Shown in pieces: positions 7,451 to 16,535 of a stretch of DNA of 64,000 bases (position 1 is its first letter; each line of letters begins with the position of its first letter). The stretch is from contig NZ_JBHSCW010000008.1 in assembly GCF_042651425.1 (NCBI RefSeq), positions 1 to 64,000 on the forward strand, read 5' to 3'. The notes beneath the pieces were generated by a model. The model was given only the letters and a program-made list of their open reading frames with translations. It searched no databases and was not told where the DNA came from. The stretch comes from Fodinicurvata halophila. Its GTDB lineage: Bacteria; Pseudomonadota; Alphaproteobacteria; Kiloniellales; DSM-21159. The position numbers and the translations under genes are program-made.

Positions 7451-8704
7451 ATGACAAAACGCTACTCCATTTTCTCCCTCGCGCGTAACGCGATGACTGG
7501 ACACCGCGACTGGCCCCGGGCCTGGCGTTCGCCGGAGCCCAAGAAGCGTTACGACGTGGTGATCATCGGCGCCGGCGGCCACGGCCTGGCGACTGCTTTC
7601 TATCTTGGCAAACTGCACGGCATCACCAATGTCGCCGTGATCGAGCGCGGCTGGCTGGGCGGCGGCAATATGGGCCGCAACACCACCATCGTGCGTTCCA
7701 ATTATCTATGGGACGAATCCGCTGCCCTCTATGAGCACGCACTCAAGCTCTGGGAGAGCATGAACGAGGACCTGAACTACAACGTGATGTTCAGCCAGCG
7801 CGGCGTGCTCAATCTCGCCCACAACCAGCACGACCTGCGCGAAGTCCACCGACGCGTCCATGCCAACCGCCTGAACGGCATCGATTCGGAGTTCCTGGAT
7901 GCCGAGGGGGTTAAGGCCTACTGCCCGATTATCGACCTGCGTGGCAACGGGCGGCATCCGGTTCTCGGCGCCTCGCTGCAGCGTCGCGCTGGCACGGCCC
8001 GGCATGACGCGGTCGCCTGGGGGTATGCCCGGGCCTGTGATGCCATGGGCATGGACATCATCCAGGAATGCCCGGTCAACGGCTTCCGGATCGAAGAGGG
8101 ACGGGTCAAGGCCGTGGAAACGCCGAAGGGCACCATCGAGGCCGGCAAGGTCGGCATCGTGGTCTCGGGCAACTCCACCGTCCTTGCTGACATGGCGGGC
8201 TTCCGCCTGCCGGTTCAGTCCCAGCCGCTGCAGGCCCTGGTCAGCGAGCCGGTCAAGCCGGTCATCGACTGCGTCGTCATGTCAGGGACAGTGCATGCCT
8301 ATGTCAGCCAGTCGGACAAGGGCGAGCTGGTCATCGGGGCCGGGGCCGACAAGTACATCGGCTACGGCCAGCGCGGCAGCCTGCCGATCACCGAGGAGAC
8401 CCTGGCCGCGGTCTGCGAACTCTACCCCATCTTCCGGCGCATGCGCATGATGCGCCAGTGGGCCGGCGTGGTGGACATCTGCCCGGACGCCAGCCCGGTC
8501 ATTTCCAAGACTCCGGTGGAGAACATGTTCATCAACTGCGGGTGGGGCACGGGCGGCTTCAAGGCCACGCCCGGCTCGGGCTGGGTCTTCGCCCACACCA
8601 TCGCCAAGGGAGAGCCCCACGAGATCAACGCGCCCTTCAGCCTGGACCGCTTCCGCACCGGCTATCTGATCGACGAACACGGCGCCGCCGCCGTCGCCCA
8701 TTGA
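7451..8704 (+). CDS. soxB: Sarcosine oxidase subunit beta
   Basis: The 417-residue flavoprotein has a dinucleotide-binding motif Gly40-x-Gly42-x-x-Gly45 (VIIGAGGHG) followed by ERGWLGGGNMGRNTTIVRSNY. The block GTARHDAVAWGYARA surrounds His185, which aligns with the histidine that binds FMN covalently in characterised heterotetrameric enzymes. The C-terminal GWGTGGFKATPGSG loop is typical. With SoxA, D and G it oxidises sarcosine to glycine in the cytosol, using O2 and delivering the methyl carbon to H4folate. It is the first gene of soxBDAG and divergent from the GbdR-like regulator. Confidence 0.96.
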   Translation: MTKRYSIFSLARNAMTGHRDWPRAWRSPEPKKRYDVVIIGAGGHGLATAFYLGKLHGITNVAVIERGWLGGGNMGRNTTIVRSNYLWDESAALYEHALKLWESMNEDLNYNVMFSQRGVLNLAHNQHDLREVHRRVHANRLNGIDSEFLDAEGVKAYCPIIDLRGNGRHPVLGASLQRRAGTARHDAVAWGYARACDAMGMDIIQECPVNGFRIEEGRVKAVETPKGTIEAGKVGIVVSGNSTVLADMAGFRLPVQSQPLQALVSEPVKPVIDCVVMSGTVHAYVSQSDKGELVIGAGADKYIGYGQRGSLPITEETLAAVCELYPIFRRMRMMRQWAGVVDICPDASPVISKTPVENMFINCGWGTGGFKATPGSGWVFAHTIAKGEPHEINAPFSLDRFRTGYLIDEHGAAAVAH

Positions 8705-8715
8705 GGAGTACGACG

Positions 8716-9009
8716 ATGCTACAGATTCCCTGCCCCCACTGCGGCCCGCGCGAGGAAACGGAATTCTCCTACGGTGGCGAGGCGCACATCATGCGCCCGG
8801 GCAATCCCGACGAGATGAGCGACGCCGACTGGGGCGACTTCCTGTTCATGCGCCGGAATACGAAGGGCGTTTTCTTCGAGCGCTGGGTGCATGCCCACGG
8901 CTGCCGTCGCTGGTTCAACGTGGCCCGCGATACCGTGACCTACGAGGTCCTGGCCGTTTACCACATGGGTGAGACGCCACCGACGGTTCCCGAGAGAACC
9001 TACCTGTAA
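8716..9009 (+). CDS. soxD: Sarcosine oxidase subunit delta
   Basis: The 97-residue zinc-binding small subunit shows Cys6, Cys9, His59 and Cys63, the exact positions of the zinc ligands in structurally known SoxD. WGDFLFMRRNTKG and the C-terminal YHMGETPP are family blocks. It starts at the ATG at 8716, 11 bases after soxB, with GAGGAG just upstream. It holds the heterotetramer together by clamping the alpha subunit. Confidence 0.95.
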   Translation: MLQIPCPHCGPREETEFSYGGEAHIMRPGNPDEMSDADWGDFLFMRRNTKGVFFERWVHAHGCRRWFNVARDTVTYEVLAVYHMGETPPTVPERTYL

Positions 9010-9041
9010 CCGCCGTACAAGACTGGAAGACCCGACGAACC

Positions 9042-12000
9042 ATGGCGCAGACTCACCGCTTGGCCGAAGGCGGCCTGATCGACAGAAGCAGGACGATCGA
9101 GTTCACGTTCGATGGCCGGCGCTACGAGGGCCATCCCGGCGACAGCCTGGCCTCGGCCCTGCTGGCCAACGGCGTGCACTTCGTGGGGCGAAGCTTCAAG
9201 TATCACCGTCCCCGGGGCATTTTCAGCGCCGGCGTCGAGGAGCCCAACGCCCTCCTCCAGCTGGGAGAGAACCCCCGGACCGACCCCAACCAGCGCGCCC
9301 CGCAGGTTGAGCTGCATGGCGGCCTCGACGCGCATTCGCAGAACGCCTTTCCCTCCCTGAAGTTCGACTTGGGCGAGATCAACAGACTCTTCTCCCGCTT
9401 CATGCCCTCGGGCTTCTACTACAAGACCTTCATGTGGCCGAGCTGGAAGGTCTACGAGGGCGCGATCCGCCGGGCTGCCGGCCTCGGCCAGGCACCGGAA
9501 CAGCCGGATCCGGACCACTATGACAAGACCAATGCCCATTGCGACGTCCTTGTGGTGGGCACCGGACCGTCCGGGCTTGCGGCGGCGCTTGCCGCTGGCC
9601 GCAGCGGCGCGCGTGTGCTGCTGGTGGAACAGGACAGCGAACTGGGCGGCAGCCTGCTGTCGTCCGAGCGCGAAGCCGAGATCGCGGGACAGCCGGCCAT
9701 GGACTGGGTGAAAGCCGCCCGTGCCGAACTTGAGAGTCTGCCGGATGTCCGGATCCTGACGCGCACACAGTGCTTTGCCTATTACGATCATAATTTCCTG
9801 GGCCTGCTGGAGCGCGTTACCGATCACCTGCCGCAGGCTGAACGGCCGGCACACCTGCCGCGGCAACGCTTCTGGAAGGTGCGGGCCGGCCATGTCGTGA
9901 TGGCCACCGGCGCCATCGAGCGGCCACTGGTCTTCCGCGACAACGACCGACCCGGCATCATGCTGGCCAGTGCGGCCAGCGCCTATGTCAATCGCTATGC
10001 CGTGAAACCGGGCAAGCGGGCGGTCCTGTTTACCAACAACGACAGCGGCTATGCCGCCGCCCTGGACCTGAAGCAGGCCGGCCTCGAGGTGGTCGCCGTC
10101 CTCGATGCCCGGGCCGAACCCTCCGGGCCCCTGACGGAACGGGCCCGCGAAACCGGAATCCCCATTAAGGCCGGCCGGGTGGTCACCGGCACGAAGGGCC
10201 GCTTCCGTATCACCGCACTCACTCACATGGCTCTCGACAAGGACGGCAAGTCCGTCAGCGGGCAGGCCGAGGAGATTGCCTGCGACCTGCTGCTGTCCTC
10301 CGGCGGCTGGACACCAAGCGTTCATCTCTTCTGCCAGTCGAAGGGCACGCTGCACTGGGATCACGAACTCTCCTGCTTCCGCCCGCACGAATCCATGCAG
10401 AAGGCCCAGGGCGTCGCCGGCAGCGCCAACGGAAGCTTCGGACTGGGACGCTGTCTGGCCGAGGGGCATGCAGCCGGACAGGCTGCAGCAGAATCCACCG
10501 GCCACAACACGAGCACCGTCGGCGAAGTGGCAAACTCCGAGGACCGAGGTTTCCTGCCGATCCGGGAACTGTTCCTCGTCCCCTCGGACAAGCCGGTAGG
10601 CGCAGGCGGCAAGCATTTCGTGGACCTGCAGAACGACGTCACCGCCGCCGACCTGCTGCTGGCGCTGCGCGAGGGGTACAGCTCCATCGAGCATGTCAAG
10701 CGCTACACCACCACCGGTATGGGCACCGACCAGGGCAAGACCAGCAACGTCAACGCCATCGGCATCGTGGCGGAACAGTTCAATGCGACGGTCCCGGAGG
10801 TCGGCGTCACCACTTTCCGGCCGCCCTACACGGCGGTGACATTCGGTGTCTTTGCCGGCCGCGACGTGGACGAGCTGCTGGATCCGGCGCGCATCACGCC
10901 CATGCACTCCTGGCACGTGAACAACGGCGCCCTCTTCGAGCACGTGGGGCAATGGCTGCGCGCCTGGTACTACCCACGGGAAGGCGAGGACCTGCGCACG
11001 GCCGTGTCCCGCGAGGTCAAGGCCACGCGCGACTCCCTCGGCATCCTGGATGCCACCACGCTGGGCAAGATCGACATCCAGGGACCGGACGCCGCGAAGT
11101 TCCTCAACCTCGTCTATTCCAACGCCTGGAGCAAACTGCAGGTCGGGCGCTGTCGCTACGGCCTGATGCTGAAGGAAGACGGCATGGTCTTCGATGACGG
11201 CGTGACCTCGCGGATCGACGAGAACCGCTACATCATGACCACGACCACAGGCAACGCTGCACAGGTACTGGCACATCTGGAGTCCTATCTGCAGACCGAG
11301 TGGCCGGACATGCAGGTCTACCTGACCTCGGTCACCGAGCAGTTCGCCACCATGACCATTGCCGGTCCCAATTCACGCGCCCTGCTTTCGGAACTTGCGG
11401 ATTTCGATGTCTCGACCGAGGCCCTGGCCCACATGGGCATGACCACCGGCAAGGTGGCGGGCGTACCGGCGCGGGTCTTCCGCATTTCCTTCACCGGCGA
11501 GATGTCCTACGAGATCAACGTGCCGGCCCGATACGGCCTCGCCGTCTGGGAGGCCCTGATGCTGAGTGGCGAGAAGTACGGCATCACCCCATACGGCACG
11601 GAGGCCATGCACGTACTGCGCGCCGAGAAGGGCTTCATCATCGTCGGGCAGGAAACCGACGGATCGGTCACGCCCATCGATCTCGGCATGGACTGGATCG
11701 TCTCCAAGAAGAAGGATTTCATCGGCCGGCGCTCACTGTCCCGACCCGATATGCTGAAGGAGGACCGCAAGCAGATGGTGGGTGTGGTGACCTCGGACCC
11801 GAAGGAGGTCATTCCCGAAGGCGCCCATCTGGTGGAGAGCAGCGCCGGGCATCCGCCTATCCCGACGGTCGGCTACGTCACCTCCAGCTACTGGAGTCCC
11901 AATTGCGGCCATTCCATAGCGCTGGCCCTGGTCAAAGGTGGCCGTGCCCGCAAGGGACAGACCCTTTACGCCAACCTGACGGACCGGAACATCGCCTGCA

Positions 12001-12053
12001 CCGTCACGGACTCCGTGTTCTTCGACAAGGAAGGGGAACGACTTCATGGTTGA
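9042..12053 (+). CDS. soxA: Sarcosine oxidase subunit alpha
   Basis: The 1003-residue subunit has the full family length. It begins with a ferredoxin-like segment (EFTFDGRRYEGHPGDSLASALLANG), continues with an NAD-binding Rossmann domain (VVGTGPSGLAAA near residue 170), and ends with an aminomethyltransferase (GcvT-like) domain from about residue 610 that binds H4folate. RPPYTAVTFGVFAGR and the HVNNGALFEHVGQW block are diagnostic. An internal channel in the known enzyme passes the iminium intermediate from the SoxB flavin to this folate site. Its last eight bases overlap soxG. No internal disruption is seen. Confidence 0.96.
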   Translation: MAQTHRLAEGGLIDRSRTIEFTFDGRRYEGHPGDSLASALLANGVHFVGRSFKYHRPRGIFSAGVEEPNALLQLGENPRTDPNQRAPQVELHGGLDAHSQNAFPSLKFDLGEINRLFSRFMPSGFYYKTFMWPSWKVYEGAIRRAAGLGQAPEQPDPDHYDKTNAHCDVLVVGTGPSGLAAALAAGRSGARVLLVEQDSELGGSLLSSEREAEIAGQPAMDWVKAARAELESLPDVRILTRTQCFAYYDHNFLGLLERVTDHLPQAERPAHLPRQRFWKVRAGHVVMATGAIERPLVFRDNDRPGIMLASAASAYVNRYAVKPGKRAVLFTNNDSGYAAALDLKQAGLEVVAVLDARAEPSGPLTERARETGIPIKAGRVVTGTKGRFRITALTHMALDKDGKSVSGQAEEIACDLLLSSGGWTPSVHLFCQSKGTLHWDHELSCFRPHESMQKAQGVAGSANGSFGLGRCLAEGHAAGQAAAESTGHNTSTVGEVANSEDRGFLPIRELFLVPSDKPVGAGGKHFVDLQNDVTAADLLLALREGYSSIEHVKRYTTTGMGTDQGKTSNVNAIGIVAEQFNATVPEVGVTTFRPPYTAVTFGVFAGRDVDELLDPARITPMHSWHVNNGALFEHVGQWLRAWYYPREGEDLRTAVSREVKATRDSLGILDATTLGKIDIQGPDAAKFLNLVYSNAWSKLQVGRCRYGLMLKEDGMVFDDGVTSRIDENRYIMTTTTGNAAQVLAHLESYLQTEWPDMQVYLTSVTEQFATMTIAGPNSRALLSELADFDVSTEALAHMGMTTGKVAGVPARVFRISFTGEMSYEINVPARYGLAVWEALMLSGEKYGITPYGTEAMHVLRAEKGFIIVGQETDGSVTPIDLGMDWIVSKKKDFIGRRSLSRPDMLKEDRKQMVGVVTSDPKEVIPEGAHLVESSAGHPPIPTVGYVTSSYWSPNCGHSIALALVKGGRARKGQTLYANLTDRNIACTVTDSVFFDKEGERLHG

Positions 12054-12675
12054 GGTCAATCTGAAGCGACCGGCACTGGCCCATCTCGGCCTTGAGGCCG
12101 CCGCAGCCGACTTCCGGGCGCAAGAGCATGGCGTGGCTCTTGGCGAAACGCCCTTCCGCGCGGCCATCAATCTCCGCGGCCAACCCTCCAATACGGCTCT
12201 CATGAAGGCTTTCGCCAAAGTGCTTGGCGTGGACCTGCCGCACACGCCCAATACCATCGCCAAAGCGGGAGATATCTCCGTGCTCTGGCTGGGCCCCGAG
12301 GAATGGCTGGCCACCGGCCCCGAAGAAGCCGAGGAGCGGCTTGAACATGACCTTCGTGAGGCCGCCGGAGATCACTTCGCCTCCGTAAGCAACGTCAGTG
12401 ATAACTACACGGCGCTGCGCATTTCCGGACCGGCCGCACGGGCAACGCTGGAAAAGGGATGCCCTCTTGACCTGCACCCCCGTGTGTTCGGTATCGGCAG
12501 CTGCGCCCAGAGCCTGGTCTCCAAGACAGCGGTCATACTCGAACGGCTTGAGGCCGATGAGGGGGAGGAATGGTGCTATCGGCTCCATGTCCGCCGGAGC
12601 TTTGCCGACTATCTGTGGCGCTGGCTCCAGGACGCCGCCAGGGAATACGGTGTCACCGTCCTGAAGAGCTCCTGA
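12046..12675 (+). CDS. soxG: Sarcosine oxidase subunit gamma
   Basis: The 209-residue protein starts within the end of soxA (8-base overlap), the usual coupling for this operon. FRAAINLRGQPSN, ISVLWLGPEEWLA and LRISGPAARATLEKGCPLDLHPRVF are characteristic of SoxG, which resembles part of the GcvT fold and stabilises the complex. It is the final gene of soxBDAG and converges on the minus-strand gene that follows 28 bases later. Confidence 0.95.
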   Translation: MVEVNLKRPALAHLGLEAAAADFRAQEHGVALGETPFRAAINLRGQPSNTALMKAFAKVLGVDLPHTPNTIAKAGDISVLWLGPEEWLATGPEEAEERLEHDLREAAGDHFASVSNVSDNYTALRISGPAARATLEKGCPLDLHPRVFGIGSCAQSLVSKTAVILERLEADEGEEWCYRLHVRRSFADYLWRWLQDAAREYGVTVLKSS

Positions 12676-12703
12676 GCCGAGCAGCAGGGAGGACTTTGGC
12701 CGC

Positions 12704-14182
12704 TCAGGCCTCCTGCTCCGTTTCCCCGAGGGCCTCCTGGACCTTCGGCGCATAGACCTGTTCCCAGTCATAGCGGCGTAGCTTCGAGGTCATGCTCTCG
12801 ATCGGGTCGAGGCGATCCAGGTCGATGAAGTCATAACCGGCGGCCGTGGCCGCCAGCAGCTGGCTGGTCTTGTGAACCCCGAACAGATAGACGCCCTGCC
12901 TGTTCTGCTCCGCCTTGGTGGCGAAGGTTTCCAGAGCCTGGAGCAGCTGGGCATCCTCCAAGCTCTTGTTCTGCAGCAGGACATCCAGGTCCTGCCCTAT
13001 GGCGAAGAATCCCATGCCCTTCACGCGGGACAGAAGTTCACTCGAGAATTTCGTTCTCAGAAGGAACCCCTTGGCGCTGGAGCGCAGGTAATCCTGGACT
13101 TCCCCCAGCCTGAGCAGTGGAGTTTCGGTATTCACGCCGCAAAGCTCGATCAGGGTCAGGGAGGCATAGGGCGCCACATAGGCCTTCAGCAGGCGGCCAA
13201 GCTCCTCGCGATTCCGGCGTGAGGCCAGGCTCTGCACATGGATGGGCAGGACCATCACCATGGGGAACTTGTTCTGCCGGGCCTGTTCATGGACCTGTCC
13301 GACTTGCCGGGCCGCCAGGCAGTCGATCCGGCAGAGGGTATCTTCGGCCGCGCTGCCCAGGTCGTCCGGAATGCGTTGCCAGCTTCCGTCCTCGGCCTGC
13401 CAGAGCGTGTTGAGATGATTTGCGGCAATCACGCACTTGTGAACGTTCCAGACGGCGCGCAGGCTGTAGCTGACTGCCCGTTCACGCCCCTTGTAGATCA
13501 CCGTCGGTCGGCGGCCGCCCTCTTCGGAATCCACGGGCGGTAAAGGAGCTTCCTCGGAAGCATAGTCATCGCTCAACGGGCGGATTGTGGTCGACTGAGG
13601 GCCTTTTTCCTGGTCTTTCCTGGCTGCCGGCTGCGGCCGCGGCTCTTCCGAGTGCGGCACCAGGGTTTCTGCACTTTTGAGCCCTTCCAGCAGGCGTTCC
13701 GCGTCCACGCCCTCGAACTCGATCTCGCCGTCGACGCGCTTCAGGCCGGTGCTGATGTTCACCTCCTGCAACGCCGGCTCCCCCAGGAAATACTGGTAGA
13801 TCTCGGAAGCGATGCTTGCCAGCTTGAGCTGGGATTCCCTCTCGTCCAGATGCGCAAAGACGACGACGAACTCCAGCTCCCCGACCTCGGCGAAAATATC
13901 CTGCTTGTCGATGTGGCCCCGGATGCGCTTGGTGACCGCTTCGCATATCGAGTCGCGCATCTCGCCCCAGCGCTCGCCGAAATGCCTTTTCAGCAGATCC
14001 AGGTTGAGCAGATTGATCTGCCCGGCCGGCACCCAGCTGTGGTTATAGAGCATGGACATCAGCTGGTCGCGGAACGCCTCGAGGGTATCCTTCTGCTGCA
14101 CCCGCGAACGATGTTCGCGCACCACCACCTTTTTCGACTCTTCCTGCCCGCCCAGCAGTCGGGACATCCAGGACCGAATCAT
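12704..14182 (-). CDS. Degenerate GGDEF/EAL-like protein of unknown function
   Basis: The 492-residue soluble protein has a charged N-terminus. Its first half (about 60-165) resembles a GGDEF fold in strand pattern (DIFAEVGELEFVVVFAH) but lacks the GGDEF signature. A low-complexity linker (about 180-235) follows. The second half has EAL-like spacing (LTLIELCG, AEQNRQGVYLFGVHKT, GYDFIDLDRLDP) but lacks the catalytic EAL glutamate set. I infer a catalytically dead c-di-GMP-type fold acting as a signalling or binding protein. It lies 23 bases downstream of a single-domain response regulator, so the two probably form an operon. A different fold is possible, since the similarity is only by eye. 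Confidence 0.5.
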   Translation of the reverse strand: MIRSWMSRLLGGQEESKKVVVREHRSRVQQKDTLEAFRDQLMSMLYNHSWVPAGQINLLNLDLLKRHFGERWGEMRDSICEAVTKRIRGHIDKQDIFAEVGELEFVVVFAHLDERESQLKLASIASEIYQYFLGEPALQEVNISTGLKRVDGEIEFEGVDAERLLEGLKSAETLVPHSEEPRPQPAARKDQEKGPQSTTIRPLSDDYASEEAPLPPVDSEEGGRRPTVIYKGRERAVSYSLRAVWNVHKCVIAANHLNTLWQAEDGSWQRIPDDLGSAAEDTLCRIDCLAARQVGQVHEQARQNKFPMVMVLPIHVQSLASRRNREELGRLLKAYVAPYASLTLIELCGVNTETPLLRLGEVQDYLRSSAKGFLLRTKFSSELLSRVKGMGFFAIGQDLDVLLQNKSLEDAQLLQALETFATKAEQNRQGVYLFGVHKTSQLLAATAAGYDFIDLDRLDPIESMTSKLRRYDWEQVYAPKVQEALGETEQEA

Positions 14183-14205
14183 GAGACCTCCACCGGTGTC
14201 AGGGT

Positions 14206-14595
14206 TTACTCAGTTGGCGCTGGCTGCGTCCTCTTCAGAAGATCGTCCAGCTCCGCAATCAGATCCGATGGCTTGAAGGGTTTCTGTAGTACTCGGTCCG
14301 CACCGAAATTGCGGCTCATTTCCAGGAAATGCATTTGGCGTGTACGCCCACCGCCGGAGATCGCGAGAATCGGCATATCCTTCGCCATGGCACGAATCTC
14401 GATGATGGTCTCAATGCCTTCCTTCTCGGGCATGATGATATCGGTGACCACGACATCGACAGGCTCGCTGCGCAGCAACTCGAGCCCCTCTTTCCCATCA
14501 CCAGCGGACAAGACCGTGTAGCCTGCCTTGCCGAGAGAGTTTCCCATCACCTCCAGGATACTCTTCTCATCATCGATCAGCAGAATGGTCGACAT
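14206..14595 (-). CDS. Single-domain response regulator (CheY-like receiver)
   Basis: The protein has 129 residues and a complete receiver domain: acidic pair Asp8-Asp9, phosphoacceptor Asp52 (VVTDIIMP) and Lys105 (LQKPF). No output domain follows, so it must signal by protein contact. It is the upstream gene of the pair with the degenerate GGDEF/EAL-like gene, a plausible partner. No cognate histidine kinase is present; the PAS protein at 16.5 kb is nearby but lacks a kinase domain. Confidence 0.9.
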   Translation of the reverse strand: MSTILLIDDEKSILEVMGNSLGKAGYTVLSAGDGKEGLELLRSEPVDVVVTDIIMPEKEGIETIIEIRAMAKDMPILAISGGGRTRQMHFLEMSRNFGADRVLQKPFKPSDLIAELDDLLKRTQPAPTE

Positions 14596-14910
14596 GCTAT
14601 AAGGCCTTGTATTATGAAAATTCTTGAATCCGAATGATTAGAATTTATGCAGCTAATGTATTTTATAAAAATTAACAAATAGAAAATATTCTATCGGAGA
14701 AAATCTCTTACTACATATTCTTATTTTTAAGAAAATTTGATAATAACTAATTATGAGGATATTTATTTAAATGTTACTCATTTTTGCTAACAATCCCTTT
14801 CACGAAGGTGCCGGTTTTGGATAATCTCACCAAACACGCGGGGAGCGGCTTGCCAATCCCGTTTCTACGGATCTCTCCGAAAGCATTGAAAAGAAAAGGG
14901 GGGCTATAAA
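14596..14910. other. AT-rich intergenic region (315 bp) between divergent genes
   Basis: The interval is far richer in A and T than its surroundings, especially 14620-14800, with many A- and T-tracts. It contains no credible ORF. It must carry divergent promoters for the response-regulator operon (minus) and the exported haem protein (plus). I could not assign hexamers because too many TATAAT-like words occur by composition. The AGGGGGG near 14896 is a good RBS for the gene at 14911. The composition suggests curved DNA or a xenogeneic-silencer target, which is inference. Confidence 0.6.
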
Positions 14911-16476
14911 ATGTTCAGGAAATGGAAAACTGCCTGCGGTGCTCTCGCACTTGGCGCCTGGGCGATTCTGTCCGTCATGCCGGGCGCAGTCGCAGACGAC
15001 AGCAAGCCCGACGGCATCGACTACGCCATGTATTTCATGAGCGAAGCCAAGGACGCGGAACAGTGTTCCATGTCCGTCGTGGAGGATACGCTCGTGGTCT
15101 CGCCAGAGATCAGCAATCCGGCCATGACCTGTCCGGACATGAGTGCTTGGAAGCTGTTCACGGAGGTGATCCAGGACCGCTTCTGGCGCAACTGGGCCAG
15201 CGACGACCAGGTCTGGCCCAGCCAACCCTACGGCATGTGCGAGCCTGGCGAGACCGGCCCAGACTGCTGCGCGCCGGGCGCCGAGAACCCCGGCTACGAC
15301 AGCGACACGCCCGCGGCTCATTGCCCATACTATCCGGGCGATCACTTGGAGGAAGGCGAAAGCCTGACACGAACCGGACGGGCTTTGTCGAAGGCGCACT
15401 CCACCAATATGACCCAGGCCATCGGGCACAGCGTCCACCCGACGCGCTCGGACATCGACCCGGGCCGAGTCGCGCGCCAGGAGATGGCCGAGATCGTCCA
15501 GCGCAACAAACCGATGTTCGACTACATCTTCGAGCACAATCTCTACAACACCCAGGGCCTGGCCGACGCCTTCAAGGCCAACGCCCGGAATATCGACCGG
15601 AACGCCCCCTATCGCGTCGGTGATGGCAAACTGGCGAAGCTCGACCTCCCGGTGCAGTCGATCATGATCAAGAGCAACTGGCTGCTCGAGGAACAGGCCC
15701 AAGAGCTTGGTTTCGAGCAGGATAACGATCACCCCTACATAACCATGACCATCGACAAGAAGGAGGAGGACCGATTTGGAGAGAAGATCCAGCCCGGGAC
15801 CTACTGGCTGGTAGCCATGCACGTCAGTTCCAAGGACACGCCGAACTGGGTCTGGGCCACATTCGAGCATGTGGATAATCCCGGCCGTTGCGACTACACC
15901 GGCTGCAACGACTCCTACGGATTTGCCTCGGCCGACGACCTGCCCGAAGGGGCAGCCGACAACTACACGGCACCGCACCAGACCAGCGACGATCTGGCCA
16001 CGCCTCAGCAGGTGTTCGAGCACGGCCAACCCTATGACAGTGGCCCCATCAACCCGGAACTGGAGGACATCCTCGTGGACCTGGATATTGCCACCGAGCC
16101 GGGAAGCGACGAGCCCAGGATCACGGACCGAGCCTGGCGGTCCTACCGCCTGAAGGGCAGCCAGGTCGAGTTCACGGACTCCATGGGACGTGCGACCTAC
16201 CTGGGCAATTCCGTGACGGAGGGCGGCTTCATGAATTCCGCCTCCTGCATCTCCTGCCACGCGCGTGCGGGCACCGATGGCGTGGCGGACAGCAAGCCGC
16301 CGCAGATGCCGCTGGGGGTTTTCGAGAACCGCCTGAACGTCACCGGCTATCAGCAGAGCAACAGCGGCGTGCCCAATCCGGCCTGGTATCACACCTCGGG
16401 TCAGCCACCGGAGCTCCAGGTCCTGCAGACCGACTTCAGCTGGGGCTTCATGCACGCCGCCCCAATAGAGAAATAG
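14911..16476 (+). CDS. Exported mono-haem c-type cytochrome-like protein
   Basis: The 521-residue protein begins with a Sec signal peptide (basic start, hydrophobic core to about residue 28, cleavage after AVA). It contains a single CxxCH haem-binding motif, Cys446-x-x-Cys449-His450. The rest is hydrophilic and Trp/Tyr/Pro-rich, with several Cys residues in 90-140 that could form disulphides. It would be periplasmic. I do not recognise a characterised family; large secreted proteins with one C-terminal haem site often act as redox enzymes or electron conduits. It stands alone between an AT-rich promoter region and a strong terminator, so it is probably a single transcription unit. Confidence 0.75.
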   Translation: MFRKWKTACGALALGAWAILSVMPGAVADDSKPDGIDYAMYFMSEAKDAEQCSMSVVEDTLVVSPEISNPAMTCPDMSAWKLFTEVIQDRFWRNWASDDQVWPSQPYGMCEPGETGPDCCAPGAENPGYDSDTPAAHCPYYPGDHLEEGESLTRTGRALSKAHSTNMTQAIGHSVHPTRSDIDPGRVARQEMAEIVQRNKPMFDYIFEHNLYNTQGLADAFKANARNIDRNAPYRVGDGKLAKLDLPVQSIMIKSNWLLEEQAQELGFEQDNDHPYITMTIDKKEEDRFGEKIQPGTYWLVAMHVSSKDTPNWVWATFEHVDNPGRCDYTGCNDSYGFASADDLPEGAADNYTAPHQTSDDLATPQQVFEHGQPYDSGPINPELEDILVDLDIATEPGSDEPRITDRAWRSYRLKGSQVEFTDSMGRATYLGNSVTEGGFMNSASCISCHARAGTDGVADSKPPQMPLGVFENRLNVTGYQQSNSGVPNPAWYHTSGQPPELQVLQTDFSWGFMHAAPIEK

Positions 16477-16500
16477 CGCTGCGATTCCCTCAATCCATTC

Positions 16501-16534
16501 GGGCCCTTTCTCCTCAGCAGAAAGGGCCCTTTTC
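16501..16534. terminator. Strong rho-independent terminator, probably bidirectional
   Basis: A perfect 10-bp stem (GGGCCCTTTC paired with GAAAGGGCCC) encloses a 9-nt loop and is followed by TTTTCC on the plus strand. It sits between the convergent cytochrome-like gene (ends 16476) and the PAS protein gene (ends 16536). Confidence 0.88.
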
Positions 16535-16535
16535 C

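Noticed and set aside
9000..11276. 758-codon antisense frame opposite soxA
   Set aside because: soxA motifs and operon overlaps are unambiguous. The antisense product lacks recognisable domains.
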